From positions 992,001 to 1,056,000 of the forward strand of contig NZ_ATUF01000002.1 in the NCBI RefSeq assembly GCF_000420065.1: a DNA stretch of 64,000 nucleotides. The letters are read 5' to 3'. Shown one piece after another: positions 1 through 8,141 of this stretch. Position 1 is the stretch's first letter. Every line of letters begins with the position of its first letter. A program made the translations under genes and the position numbers. Origin of the DNA: Varibaculum cambriense DSM 15806. GTDB lineage: Bacteria > Actinomycetota > Actinomycetes > Actinomycetales > Actinomycetaceae. Under the pieces are notes generated by a model. The model did no database searches. It was not told the origin of the DNA and saw nothing but the letters and a program-made list of their open reading frames with translations.

Positions 1-598
1 GTTCCAGGCTATCGCCCCGTCCTGCCAGAGCAGGGAAACGCTTTAACGCTCCCGAGGGCGCCCACATTACGTTCCCGGTCCACAGGTCACCGTGGATTCG
101 AGCGGCCTTGGTTTTTACTAGCTCCGGTTCGGGAACGTCGAAGATTCCATCCCGCAAACGCTCGGCTAGACGCTCTAAAACTGCTGCTCCGGCCGAATCG
201 ATCGAACCATTATCGAGGGCGGGAGGCAGATTCGGCATAATCCGGTGATCAGCGAAAAACTCCCCCCAATTTTCTCCGGCGTCCTCATAAATTAACTCTA
301 GGCGGGAGCGACCCATGTAGCCGGGGCCGGAATAGCCCAGAGGGGGTTGCCCGTACCAATCGGCTCCGCCCGCGTGGGTAATCGCCAGGGCCGCCCCGAA
401 AGCCCGCGCCGCTTCGCTGGTAATAGCGGTAGAGGGGATTAGTTCGGTGTCTAAGAACCCGCGACCGGAAGCCGCGACTTTCGCTACGTGCACTCCGCCT
501 TTGTCCATTGGCTCTGCCAGCCACTTTAGCCCCAGTTCTTCAAGCTCCAGAGCCTCTGGGTGTCGATTATCAACCTTGTGGTAAACCTGCTCACTCAT
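1..598 (-). CDS. Fructosamine kinase family protein (3' part cut by window edge)
   Basis: The reading frame opens at ATG 596-598 on the minus strand and runs off the left edge (199 codons seen). The translation contains HGDLWTGNVMW, the catalytic loop signature of the fructosamine/ketosamine-3-kinase family, which phosphorylates sugar amines formed by glycation so that they fall off proteins or amino acids. The N-terminal half carries the family's typical FLDTELIP and GYSGPGYMGRS segments. Family members are about 250-290 residues, so roughly the last quarter is missing. It is divergent from argS, with only 84 bp between the two starts. Family call is firm; substrate unknown. Confidence 0.85.
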   Translation of the reverse strand, partial: MSEQVYHKVDNRHPEALELEELGLKWLAEPMDKGGVHVAKVAASGRGFLDTELIPSTAITSEAARAFGAALAITHAGGADWYGQPPLGYSGPGYMGRSRLELIYEDAGENWGEFFADHRIMPNLPPALDNGSIDSAGAAVLERLAERLRDGIFDVPEPELVKTKAARIHGDLWTGNVMWAPSGALKRFPALAGRGDSLE

Positions 599-670
599 AT
601 TCCTATTGTGCCAGCTGCCTGCCGGTGTGGGCTAGCTCGCCAGATTTGGCGAGAAATACGCCTGGCAGTC

Positions 671-682
671 TAGGCTTAAAGC
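671..682 (+). promoter_or_regulatory. -10 box TAGGCT six nt before argS ATG (leaderless start)
   Basis: TAGGCT (671-676) fits the actinobacterial TANNNT -10 consensus and sits exactly 6 nt before the argS ATG. No Shine-Dalgarno sequence is visible. This spacing would put the transcription start at or next to the A of the ATG. A weak -35 candidate TTGGCG lies at 646-651. Confidence 0.5.
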
Positions 683-2353
683 ATGACTCCAGAAGAACTA
701 AGTGCCCTAATCCGCCAGATTCTTGTCAAGCTGGCAGCCGAAATCGGTTTAGATCCGGATGCTATCCCGGAAACCGTGAAAGTTGAGCGTCCTCGTTCGC
801 GCGATAACGGCGATTGGTCAACTAACGTGGCTATGCAACTGGCAAAGAAAGCGGGTATGGCTCCGCGCGACCTCGCCGCCAAGATTACCGACCAGCTTGA
901 CCAGGTAGCAGGCATCTCGAAAACCGAGGTGGCCGGGCCGGGATTCGTGAACATTTGGCTGGGAGCCGCCGCTGCTGGGGCGCTGGTTTCCACGATTTTG
1001 CAGACCGGGAAAGACTACGGTCACAGCGAGTTTTTGAGCGGGCAAAACATCAATGTGGAGTATGTGTCAGCCAACCCCACCGGTCCCATCCATTTAGGGG
1101 GAGGACGCTGGGCGGCCGTAGGCGACACCCTCTCCCGGATTCTGGCGGCCAGTGGGGCAAAGGTCACCCGCGAATACTATTTCAATGACCACGGCGCCCA
1201 AATCACCCGCTTCGCCAAGTCGCTTCTGGCGCGCTGGCAGGGCAAAGAGGTGCCGGAAGATGGATACGGCGGGCAGTACGTCCTCGATATTGCGAATAAA
1301 GTGGCAGAGCGCGCCGCTAAAGAGGGTGTGCAGTTAGCAGAGCTGCCGGAAACCCAGGTGGAAGAATACTTCCGGGAAGCCGGTACCACCTTGATGTTTG
1401 GCGAGATCAAAGATTGTTTACATGATTTCCGCGCCGATTTTGATGTTTTCTTCCACGAGGACGAGCTGCACACTTCCGGGGCAGTCACTGACGCGATCGA
1501 AGAGCTGCGTTCCCGCGGTGTTATCTACGAGAAAGACGGTGCGACCTGGCTGAAGTCCACAAAATATGGGGACGATAAAGACCGGGTGATCTTGAAATCG
1601 GATGGCGACCCCGCCTATTTTGCAGCCGATATTGCCTATTATCGGGATAAACAACGCCGGGGAGCCACCCACGAAATCCTGATTCTAGGCGCTGACCACC
1701 ACGGATACATCGACCGCATGTATGCCATGTGTGCTGCTTTTGGGGGCAAGCCGGGGGAGAGCCTAGAGATCATTATCGGGCAGATGGTGAATCTGAAAGA
1801 AAACGGCGTGGAAGTAAAAATGTCTAAACGCGCCGGTACCGTGATTACCCTAGATGACCTGGTAGAGGCGGTAGGAGTAGATGCTGCCCGCTATTCGCTG
1901 GTGCGGGTCTCGATGGATTCCACTGTCGATATTGACCTGAATTTATTGCGCTCCCACACCAATGAAAACCCGGTTTACTATGTGCAATATGCTCATGCCC
2001 GCACCTGTTCAGTGGGGCGGAATGCCGATGAAGCCGGAGTGAAAGCCGATGGCGAATATGAGGCCTCCGCACTGTCTAGCCAGGCAGATAAGGATCTGCT
2101 CGGGGTTTTGGCGCAATACCCGGCAGAACTCAAACTGGCCGCGGAAGAACGCGAACCCCATCGGATCCCGCGTTACCTGGAGAAACTGGCGGCTGGCTAT
2201 CACACCTGGTACAACCAGTGCCGCGTAATTCCCCGCTCCGGCGAAGAAATAACCGCCGCGCACGTGGCGCGCCGGCACCTAAATGAGGCCGTGCGGCAAG
2301 TGCTCGAAAATGGTTTAGATCTTTGCGGAGTGGTAGCTCCCGAGCGGATGTAA
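683..2353 (+). CDS. argS: Arginine--tRNA ligase
   Basis: A class I aminoacyl-tRNA synthetase of 556 residues that charges tRNA-Arg with arginine. The HIGH-type signature is HLGG at residues 137-140 within NPTGPIHLGGGRW, and the KMSKS loop is KMSKR at 379-383. The C-terminal all-helical DALR anticodon-binding domain includes ENPVYYVQYAHAR. Length matches bacterial ArgRS. It is followed after 15 bp by argR and, 1 kb on, by a tRNA-Arg gene, so the region groups arginine functions. The start is supported by the leaderless -10 box just upstream; there is no alternative start with a ribosome binding site. Confidence 0.97.
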   Translation: MTPEELSALIRQILVKLAAEIGLDPDAIPETVKVERPRSRDNGDWSTNVAMQLAKKAGMAPRDLAAKITDQLDQVAGISKTEVAGPGFVNIWLGAAAAGALVSTILQTGKDYGHSEFLSGQNINVEYVSANPTGPIHLGGGRWAAVGDTLSRILAASGAKVTREYYFNDHGAQITRFAKSLLARWQGKEVPEDGYGGQYVLDIANKVAERAAKEGVQLAELPETQVEEYFREAGTTLMFGEIKDCLHDFRADFDVFFHEDELHTSGAVTDAIEELRSRGVIYEKDGATWLKSTKYGDDKDRVILKSDGDPAYFAADIAYYRDKQRRGATHEILILGADHHGYIDRMYAMCAAFGGKPGESLEIIIGQMVNLKENGVEVKMSKRAGTVITLDDLVEAVGVDAARYSLVRVSMDSTVDIDLNLLRSHTNENPVYYVQYAHARTCSVGRNADEAGVKADGEYEASALSSQADKDLLGVLAQYPAELKLAAEEREPHRIPRYLEKLAAGYHTWYNQCRVIPRSGEEITAAHVARRHLNEAVRQVLENGLDLCGVVAPERM

Positions 2354-2368
2354 TGGGAAGATAGGGGC

Positions 2369-2863
2369 ATGGCAACCGTACCGACCACTAAGGCTGCGCG
2401 CGAGGAAGCGATCCGCGAAATCCTCAGCCAACAGGAAATCTCCAGTCAGTCACAACTGCTGAGCCACTTGGCTGAACGGGGAATCCCTACCACCCAGGCC
2501 ACTTTGTCGCGCGATCTTTTGGCGTTACGTGCCACCAAAGTGCGTGCTACCAGTGGAAAAACTGTCTACATGCTGCCCGAGCCCTATCCGGTGCGAGTGC
2601 GGCGCGGACAGGAAGATCCCGGTAATGAAAAATTGGCAAAATGGTGCCAAGACCTGCTGGTATCCTCCGCGGTGGTGCATAACCAGGTGGTGCTGCGTAC
2701 TCCGGCAGCAGGTGCCCAGCTGCTCGCGGGCGCGATCGATATGGCGTGGTTTGATGCCGTGCTCGGCTGCATTGCCGGTGACGATACTATCTTGGTTATC
2801 TGCAAAACCGATGAGGACGCCCAGTCCCTAAACGAGCTGTTCATGCAGTTCGTTACCGATTAG
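2369..2863 (+). CDS. argR: Arginine repressor ArgR
   Basis: A 164-residue hexameric DNA-binding repressor that uses arginine as co-repressor of arginine biosynthesis genes. The N-terminal winged helix-turn-helix includes TTQATLSRDLLAL, the family's recognition-helix signature. The C-terminal oligomerisation/arginine-binding domain contains CIAGDDTILVI with the conserved Asp pair that contacts arginine. It lies 15 bp after argS, probably co-transcribed. No arginine biosynthesis genes are nearby, so this ArgR probably acts on a remote arg regulon or on argS itself. A purine-rich GGGAAGATAGGGG lies just before the ATG. Confidence 0.95.
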   Translation: MATVPTTKAAREEAIREILSQQEISSQSQLLSHLAERGIPTTQATLSRDLLALRATKVRATSGKTVYMLPEPYPVRVRRGQEDPGNEKLAKWCQDLLVSSAVVHNQVVLRTPAAGAQLLAGAIDMAWFDAVLGCIAGDDTILVICKTDEDAQSLNELFMQFVTD

Positions 2864-2896
2864 TTCGCGCGGAGTTACCGCGTACAGGTGTCGCGA

Positions 2897-2993
2897 GGAG
2901 GAGGATTTCGCCTCCCGCCCAAAAACTTAGAAAAGACTAGAGTCTTTTCTAAGTTTTACGCCCGCCTAGCCTGATCGGCATAAATCCTCCTCC
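2897..2993. repeat. Nested hairpin element A
   Basis: A gene-free stretch with two nested inverted repeats. The outer 12-bp arms are 2897-2908 (GGAGGAGGATTT) and 2982-2993. The inner arms are perfect 17-bp repeats at 2922-2938 and 2941-2957, separated by only 2 nt. Between outer and inner left arms lies CGCCTCCCGCCC. Element B (3113-3212) has the same plan on the opposite strand with different but still paired arms. There is no long T-run, so it is not a standard terminator, although it follows argR. Confidence 0.75.
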
Positions 2994-3112
2994 CCGCTCT
3001 CCCTAATTAGCGTGTCCCTCTCGCATCTTGTACCGGCTGCGACGCTCTCGGCATAAAACTGCCTCTACGCTTAGCGTTACCTGCCGTGGCCTGCGGGTGA
3101 TGCAATGGTCGC

Positions 3113-3212
3113 GGGGTCTGGGTTTTATCCGAGTGGGCGCGGTGGGCATAAGAATTTGGAAAACGTCGCTACGTTTTCCAAATTCTTGGGCGGGAGGAAA
3201 AATCCAGACCCC
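3113..3212. repeat. Nested hairpin element B, inverted relative of element A
   Basis: Outer arms GGGGTCTGG (3113-3121) and CCAGACCCC (3204-3212), extended inward by T-rich/A-rich tracts. Inner arms are perfect 17-bp repeats at 3150-3166 and 3171-3187 with a 4-nt loop. Read on the minus strand it shares GGATTT, CCTCCCGCCCAA and the CTCGG-ATAAA flank with element A, yet both stems have different sequences that remain complementary. The 2864-3328 interval otherwise holds no convincing gene. Confidence 0.75.
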
Positions 3213-3328
3213 GTGCGGAGCGGTGTGCCATGAGCCGGGGTGTGAATCACATTAAATAAGCTGTCTTGGATTTGGAGGGCTTATCGGCTCTGTCTTAAAC
3301 TGGGGTAGTTGCTAAGGCAATGGCAAAT

Positions 3329-3404
3329 GCGCTCGTGGCTCAACGGATAGAGCATCTGACTACGGATCAGAAGGTTGCAGGTTCGAATCCTGTCGAGCGC
3401 GCCA
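3329..3404 (+). tRNA. tRNA-Arg (anticodon ACG)
   Basis: A 76-nt cloverleaf with acceptor stem GCGCTCG (3329-3335) pairing with CGAGCGC (3394-3400), a G discriminator and an encoded CCA (3402-3404). The anticodon stem TCTGA/TCAGA encloses loop CTACGGA, so the anticodon is ACG, read as ICG and decoding CGN arginine codons. The T-loop GTTCGAATC is canonical. It lies 0.5 kb downstream of argR. Confidence 0.97.
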
Positions 3405-3446
3405 AACCCCGTCCTCGTTGCGATCCAGCGGTGACGGGGTTTTTCC
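3405..3446 (+). terminator. Rho-independent terminator of tRNA-Arg
   Basis: Nine-bp stem AACCCCGTC (3405-3413) with GACGGGGTT (3433-3441), followed by a T-run. It starts right after the tRNA CCA. Its right half is the sequence duplicated at 7693-7710. Confidence 0.8.
3428..3445 (+). repeat. 18-bp direct repeat, left copy
   Basis: GCGGTGACGGGGTTTTTC is present here, in the tRNA-Arg terminator, and again at 7693-7710. The two exact copies enclose the metalloprotease gene and little else, an arrangement reminiscent of a target-site or att-like duplication. No integrase is present. Confidence 0.6.
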
Positions 3447-3581
3447 AATTTCCTTTTGCTTGACTGTGATTATTGGGCGGTTATCTGGGGTATTAGCCCT
3501 AGATCAATGGCAGTGAGCTGTTCTTAACGTTTTCGGGTTTTTGCCCAAGAATTTGTTGCATCACTCGAAGTAGCTACGGGA

Positions 3582-3595
3582 TACTTACGTAAGTA
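3582..3595. promoter_or_regulatory. 14-bp perfect palindrome upstream of the metalloprotease gene
   Basis: TACTTACGTAAGTA is a perfect 14-bp palindrome 50 bp before the metalloprotease start, a good position for an operator. A possible promoter is TTGACT (3460-3465) with TATCTG (3482-3487), 16 bp apart. The regulator is unknown. Confidence 0.4.
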
Positions 3596-3645
3596 AAAAA
3601 GTCTTTATGGATTGAAATTGTCGCGTCGAACAGCATTGGGGAAAC

Positions 3646-6600
3646 ATGAGGGATTATTCTGTTCCATTCCGTGGAAAGCTCGCGCAGAGCGTAGCTAAAC
3701 TATTGGCTTTAGCCTTTGCAACCGCCTTAACCCTCTCCATCGCGGGTTCGGTGAATGTTTCTCGTGCTTATGCCGCAGATGCTTTAGGGGATCAACAGGT
3801 TCAGCAAGTGCTAAACCAGGTTCTCGGAGATCTGCAGCAAGTTGATTTTCGCGATAAAGCCATCAGGGACAAACTTGCAAAGACCAACTTCACGGCAGCC
3901 GAGAAACTAAACAAAAAAGTTGCGATTTGGAAGGACAATAAAGATAAGTATCCTTCCCTTAACGATGTCCCGGAAGAGGTAGTGCTCCAGGCGCTACAAG
4001 AAGAATACTTACTCGCTTCCGATATGGAGGGCGCATTTAACCAAATCAAAAAGGATTTACCAACAATCCTCCCGCTAATGATAAAAGCAGATTCCCAGGT
4101 AGCTGCTGCGGGGAAGAATAAAGACGTCGCCTACTATGTGGACGCCATTAAAAACGATACTGCTGGTTTCCTGATTGGCGCTGCCTATCTGCAACGTAAC
4201 TATGGTTTCAACATAAAAGAGGGTGCTACGGTTGCCCGCCAGCTGATGACGGAAAATAATGCTTTCGGGAAAGAATACGCTCCTCTGGATGTAGTCAAAG
4301 CTATTGGGCAGCAGAGCGCCGACCAGCGCAAAATGTTGTCTACTCCTAAACTGTTTAAAGAGGTTTTAGGTGGGAAGATAGCTGACCAAACCGATTTAGG
4401 GACTTTCCTAAATGACCAGGTGACTAAGACCGGTCAAAAACCTGCCGATTGGTTTTGGAAAACCTCTAAAGCAGTAATTTTTGAAAAGAAGTCAAAGGCA
4501 AACCCTACTGCTCCCTATCGGGTATTCGATAAGCTCAAGGGGGAACCCAACGGTCAGGCAGAGCTGCTCGCCCTATTGAACGTGTCAGAAAACTCTCTGT
4601 ATGTGGTTTCGACAGTGGAGTCCATCATGTATGGTCTGACCGATACCTATGTAAATCGCGCGCTCAAAGACGCTGATCCCGACGCCTATCATGCAGAACT
4701 AGAGGCTTTTGAAAACAAGGTCGAATACGCCGCTGAACGCCAAGCCGACTATTTGGATTTTTGGTATCGCCTAGCAAAAGAGGATAAACGCGCCCAACTT
4801 GTAGGTAACCGCCGCGTATGGGACAACCAGCAGATTAAGAAGCCGAATGAGAATTCTGCTGCAAAACGGTGGTCACCTAAACAGGGTGTTGGGGTTGCCA
4901 GCGGAGTTAAAGAGTTTATGACACCGTTAGGCTACTATTTTACTTTCACGCAGGCAGATGGAGTGGCCGACATTAATAGCGGACAAATCCACTACTGGTT
5001 AGCCAATGGGCTAGATGATCGAGGGCTGACCACCTATGCCCATGAACACACGCACCAAATGGCGAATCAAGTTCATTTTGCGGGATATGGTCAGCGTTCC
5101 GGGGCGAGTGCCGAACTGATTACTCGGGGCGTGTTCGAGCCTTGGCATAAGAACGACGATACGGACAAAGGGGCAAACTTCGACCTCAACCAGATATTTG
5201 ATCGCAGCGATCAAAACCCTTACGGCAATAAAACCCCTGATCGTTTCCAGACAGCCGATGATTTGAAAACCTATTACGGCAACCAGATGGATTTAATCTA
5301 TACCCTAGATTTTCTAGAAGCTGAGGTAGCTTTATCCAAAGATGACGCCACCAAAGCAAAGCTGTTCAATAAAGCCACTTTGTCCGGCAGAGACGAAAAG
5401 TTTGACAATATTACTGTCGATGAGGCAAAAAATCTTAAAACAATCAATGATCTGGTAGATATGAACGCGGTTGCCTATCGACTCATGGTTGAGGGGCAAA
5501 AGGTAACCGGGACTGCTAAATATAACGGCTACTATGCGATTCCCCTATTTACCCCGATTTATGGAGCGCCCCATAATCCCAATGGGATGAGCGGGGATAT
5601 CCATACTAAGCGCCTAAGCTGGGAGATGCTTTCAGAGTACGGCTACTACGAGGGTATGGTTCCCTACCTGTCTAATCAGCTAAAACCAGGCAACGTTGCG
5701 CAAAATACTCAGTTTAGCGACGACGTGATTATTTCGAAGGTGAGTGGCGGTACTTACCCCACTATGGCTGCTTTCAAAAAAGCTCAATATGCCGAGCGGA
5801 TCGCTAAGAAAGATACCCTAAAACCAATCACTATTAATTGGGAGGGAAAGGCCCAGCAGATTACCACTTACGCTCAACTTAAAGAGTTGATGGATGCTGC
5901 TGTGGAGGACGACCTCAAAAATAATCACCTGCTCCCATCTGGCTGGTACAGCAAACTGCCCACGAAAACAAAGGTGGAACAGTTAAAGAGCGCAATTTTC
6001 TTAGCGTATAAAACTAACACCAACGAGTTTGCTACCAACATTTATAAAGACGCGCCCAAGACCTACACGGTCAGTTATAACTTTAAAGATTTCGACGCCC
6101 TCCCCGAGGACGTGCAAAAGCTGCTACCAACCCCGCAAACCGATATTGCTGCTGGTAGCACGGTGACCTTGGCTCAACCAGGGAAGAAGCAAGTGGTCAC
6201 CGATAAGGGGATCTATAACTTCAAGGGCTGGGAACCTAAGACCATCACGAACATAGCTAAAGACGAAACCGTCACTGGTACCTGGACTTTCACTGCCTAT
6301 GTGACCCCGAAAGCCCCCAGCAGTCTAGATGACGACTTTTCCCAAGGCGGGAATGAATATATCGGCAGCTACACCTTGCCTGAGGTAGAGGGCGTTGAAT
6401 ACCTGGTAGACGGGAAAGTAGTTACCGGAACGCTAAATGTCAGTCCCAATCAGGCTGATGTGAACGCTCCGGTGACGGTTACCGTCACCGCCAGGGCAAA
6501 GGATGGTTATAGCCTGAAACCCTCCGCTACGTCCTCGTGGGAATTTAGGTTTACCCGCGTGAGCGACAAAGAACGATACAACCCGTTCGCTGACCCGATT

Positions 6601-7620
6601 TCCCTGACAGTGGGAGATACGCTTCCGCTGCCTAAAGATGTGGTTAAGTTCCCGGATACTCCCGGTCAGATGCCTACCGATTTAGGTAAAGTGAAGTTCG
6701 CGTGGAAAGCGCCGACCCCCAGCACGGACACAGTCGGTAAAATCAAGGGAATCATCACGGTTACTTACGCTGATGGCAGCAGTGAAGACGTCACCGTGGA
6801 TATTAGCGTTAATGCTAAGCCTTTGACCAAGGTAAAGATTCCGCAAATCCCCCAGGTGAACGATCCTTGTAATAAATGGGTGGCTAACGGGAAAGCAGAG
6901 GCGAATGCAACTTGGATTAAACCCAATGATACTGAGCAGGTCACGTGGGAAATCAATCAAGCAAAAGAGCTGATAGCTAAAACCAAAGACGGCTTTGTTT
7001 TCGAAAATAACACGAGTGCCCACAACTTTGGGGTAGCGAAGGACTCGGGTGATTTCTGCTGGGAGGATTTGGGTCCTGCTGAGACTGTTCCCGATAAGGA
7101 CCTATATACTCCGCAAGCCGATCCAATCACGGTTAAAATAGGTGAGAAACTGCCGGAACTGAGTAAGGTAATTACGTTTAAAGGGAAGGCGCCAACTGAT
7201 TTAACTAAAGTCAAGTTTGTGTGGAAAGGTGATGCGCCCAGTACCGAGGAAGCAGGAGAGCTTTCGGCAGTAGTGACCGTTACTTATGAGGACGGCAGCA
7301 GTGAAGAAATCACGGTGAAAGTGATAGTAAAGGCTGAGGAGCAGCCAGGTACTGATCCTACTGAACCCGGTACGAAGCCAGGTGGAGATGTGCCTGGAAC
7401 CACCCCTAACCCTGGTACCGGTAAACCGGAAACTAAACCTGCGGGTGAGGGCGCTTCCTCGTCTAAACCGGGTCAGAGCGCTCCGGCAACGGCAGGGAAG
7501 AAACCGGCATTATCTAATACCGGTTCTGTGGGGCTGGCCGCGTTAGTGCTTCTCGCTTCCCTCAGCACCGCTGGCGCGTTACTGCTTAGCCGTAGACGCA
7601 AATCTGTAGAGAAACAGTAA
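3646..7620 (+). CDS. Cell-wall-anchored M26/Zmp-like zinc metalloprotease
   Basis: A secreted surface protease of 1324 residues. A signal peptide ends near AYA|AD (residues 43/44). The zinc site is HEHTH at 466-470, with a probable third ligand E490 in ASAELITRG; the surrounding FAGYGQRSGASAEL and IYTLDFLEAEVAL resemble the ZmpA/ZmpB/ZmpC (M26) family, whose members cleave IgA or other host proteins in streptococci. Residues about 805-886 look like a SHIRT domain, and about 978-1056 and 1155-1232 are two Rib/alpha-like stalk domains (TYADGSSEDV, TYEDGSSEEI). A Pro/Thr/Gly linker, an LSNTG sorting motif (1289-1293), a membrane segment and an RRRK tail indicate sortase anchoring. The start has GGGG 5 nt upstream. 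Lysine-rich composition and AAA/GAT codons differ from the core genes nearby. Substrate is unknown. Confidence 0.9.
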   Translation: MRDYSVPFRGKLAQSVAKLLALAFATALTLSIAGSVNVSRAYAADALGDQQVQQVLNQVLGDLQQVDFRDKAIRDKLAKTNFTAAEKLNKKVAIWKDNKDKYPSLNDVPEEVVLQALQEEYLLASDMEGAFNQIKKDLPTILPLMIKADSQVAAAGKNKDVAYYVDAIKNDTAGFLIGAAYLQRNYGFNIKEGATVARQLMTENNAFGKEYAPLDVVKAIGQQSADQRKMLSTPKLFKEVLGGKIADQTDLGTFLNDQVTKTGQKPADWFWKTSKAVIFEKKSKANPTAPYRVFDKLKGEPNGQAELLALLNVSENSLYVVSTVESIMYGLTDTYVNRALKDADPDAYHAELEAFENKVEYAAERQADYLDFWYRLAKEDKRAQLVGNRRVWDNQQIKKPNENSAAKRWSPKQGVGVASGVKEFMTPLGYYFTFTQADGVADINSGQIHYWLANGLDDRGLTTYAHEHTHQMANQVHFAGYGQRSGASAELITRGVFEPWHKNDDTDKGANFDLNQIFDRSDQNPYGNKTPDRFQTADDLKTYYGNQMDLIYTLDFLEAEVALSKDDATKAKLFNKATLSGRDEKFDNITVDEAKNLKTINDLVDMNAVAYRLMVEGQKVTGTAKYNGYYAIPLFTPIYGAPHNPNGMSGDIHTKRLSWEMLSEYGYYEGMVPYLSNQLKPGNVAQNTQFSDDVIISKVSGGTYPTMAAFKKAQYAERIAKKDTLKPITINWEGKAQQITTYAQLKELMDAAVEDDLKNNHLLPSGWYSKLPTKTKVEQLKSAIFLAYKTNTNEFATNIYKDAPKTYTVSYNFKDFDALPEDVQKLLPTPQTDIAAGSTVTLAQPGKKQVVTDKGIYNFKGWEPKTITNIAKDETVTGTWTFTAYVTPKAPSSLDDDFSQGGNEYIGSYTLPEVEGVEYLVDGKVVTGTLNVSPNQADVNAPVTVTVTARAKDGYSLKPSATSSWEFRFTRVSDKERYNPFADPISLTVGDTLPLPKDVVKFPDTPGQMPTDLGKVKFAWKAPTPSTDTVGKIKGIITVTYADGSSEDVTVDISVNAKPLTKVKIPQIPQVNDPCNKWVANGKAEANATWIKPNDTEQVTWEINQAKELIAKTKDGFVFENNTSAHNFGVAKDSGDFCWEDLGPAETVPDKDLYTPQADPITVKIGEKLPELSKVITFKGKAPTDLTKVKFVWKGDAPSTEEAGELSAVVTVTYEDGSSEEITVKVIVKAEEQPGTDPTEPGTKPGGDVPGTTPNPGTGKPETKPAGEGASSSKPGQSAPATAGKKPALSNTGSVGLAALVLLASLSTAGALLLSRRRKSVEKQ

Positions 7621-7639
7621 CCAGCTGCGCTACTAGGTG

Positions 7640-7681
7640 GGGGAGTTCATCCCTTAGGTGAAAGCTGAATTCCCCTTCCTT
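7640..7681 (+). terminator. Probable terminator of the metalloprotease gene
   Basis: Ten-bp stem GGGGAGTTCA (7640-7649) with TGAATTCCCC (7666-7675; one G-T pair), 20 nt after the stop codon, followed by a weak T-rich tract. More small hairpins follow at about 7710-7742, next to the direct repeat. Confidence 0.45.
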
Positions 7682-7692
7682 GTGGGTGTTCC

Positions 7693-7710
7693 GCGGTGAC
7701 GGGGTTTTTC
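7693..7710 (+). repeat. 18-bp direct repeat, right copy
   Basis: Exact copy of 3428-3445. Here it lacks the left arm of the terminator hairpin, as expected if only the right part of the tRNA terminator was duplicated. Confidence 0.6.
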
Positions 7711-7864
7711 GGACTAATGTCCGAGGGGGCTTTAGCCCGGTTTTCCCAATTGCTACGCACCGTCCAAGCTAGGTTAGATAATTAAAATACCAGAAATATG
7801 CAAGTAAAACTCTTTTCGATTTATTTATTTATTTATGCTTAGAATAGCTTAGAGAAAGGGGTGG

Positions 7865-8137
7865 ATGCAGATGGCTACTAACACCGTTAACGTCAATTTC
7901 AAACTAAAGGCAGACGATAAACGTCTGATGGAAAGCGCTTGCCGGGAACTTGGGTTGTCCATGAGTGCGGCGTTCACAATTTTTGCAAAAAAAGTTGGTC
8001 GTGAGCGCCGGATACCGTTTGAGGTCTCGGCTGACCCCTTTTACTCAGAGGAGAATCTTTCCCGTCTTAAGAAGACGATTGATGAGGTCGAAGCAGGCAG
8101 AAAACAGCTGGTTCCGCATGATCTGATTGAAGAATAA
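7865..8137 (+). CDS. RelB/DinJ family antitoxin
   Basis: A 90-residue ribbon-helix-helix antitoxin. ELGLSMSAAFTIFAKK and RRIPFEVSADPFYSEEN are hallmarks of the RelB/DinJ family, which neutralises RelE/YafQ/YoeB-type RNase toxins and represses its own operon. The first ATG (7865) has AAAGGGG a few nt upstream; a second ATG at 7871 would drop only MQ. The promoter region is AT-rich, with a tandem TTTA tract and a GCTTAG repeat (7838-7855) that could be the self-operator. The downstream toxin gene is broken, so the antitoxin may be an orphan. Confidence 0.9.
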   Translation: MQMATNTVNVNFKLKADDKRLMESACRELGLSMSAAFTIFAKKVGRERRIPFEVSADPFYSEENLSRLKKTIDEVEAGRKQLVPHDLIEE

Positions 8138-8141
8138 AATC

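Noticed and set aside
3028-3255. Open reading frame of 75 codons between argR and the tRNA-Arg gene
   Set aside because: It runs straight through hairpin element B, has no ribosome site and an unconvincing composition; the hairpins explain the sequence better.
3428-7710. Genomic island or prophage at the tRNA-Arg gene
   Set aside because: No integrase, recombinase or phage gene is present, and the direct repeat is only 18 bp within a terminator. Kept as a repeat observation only.
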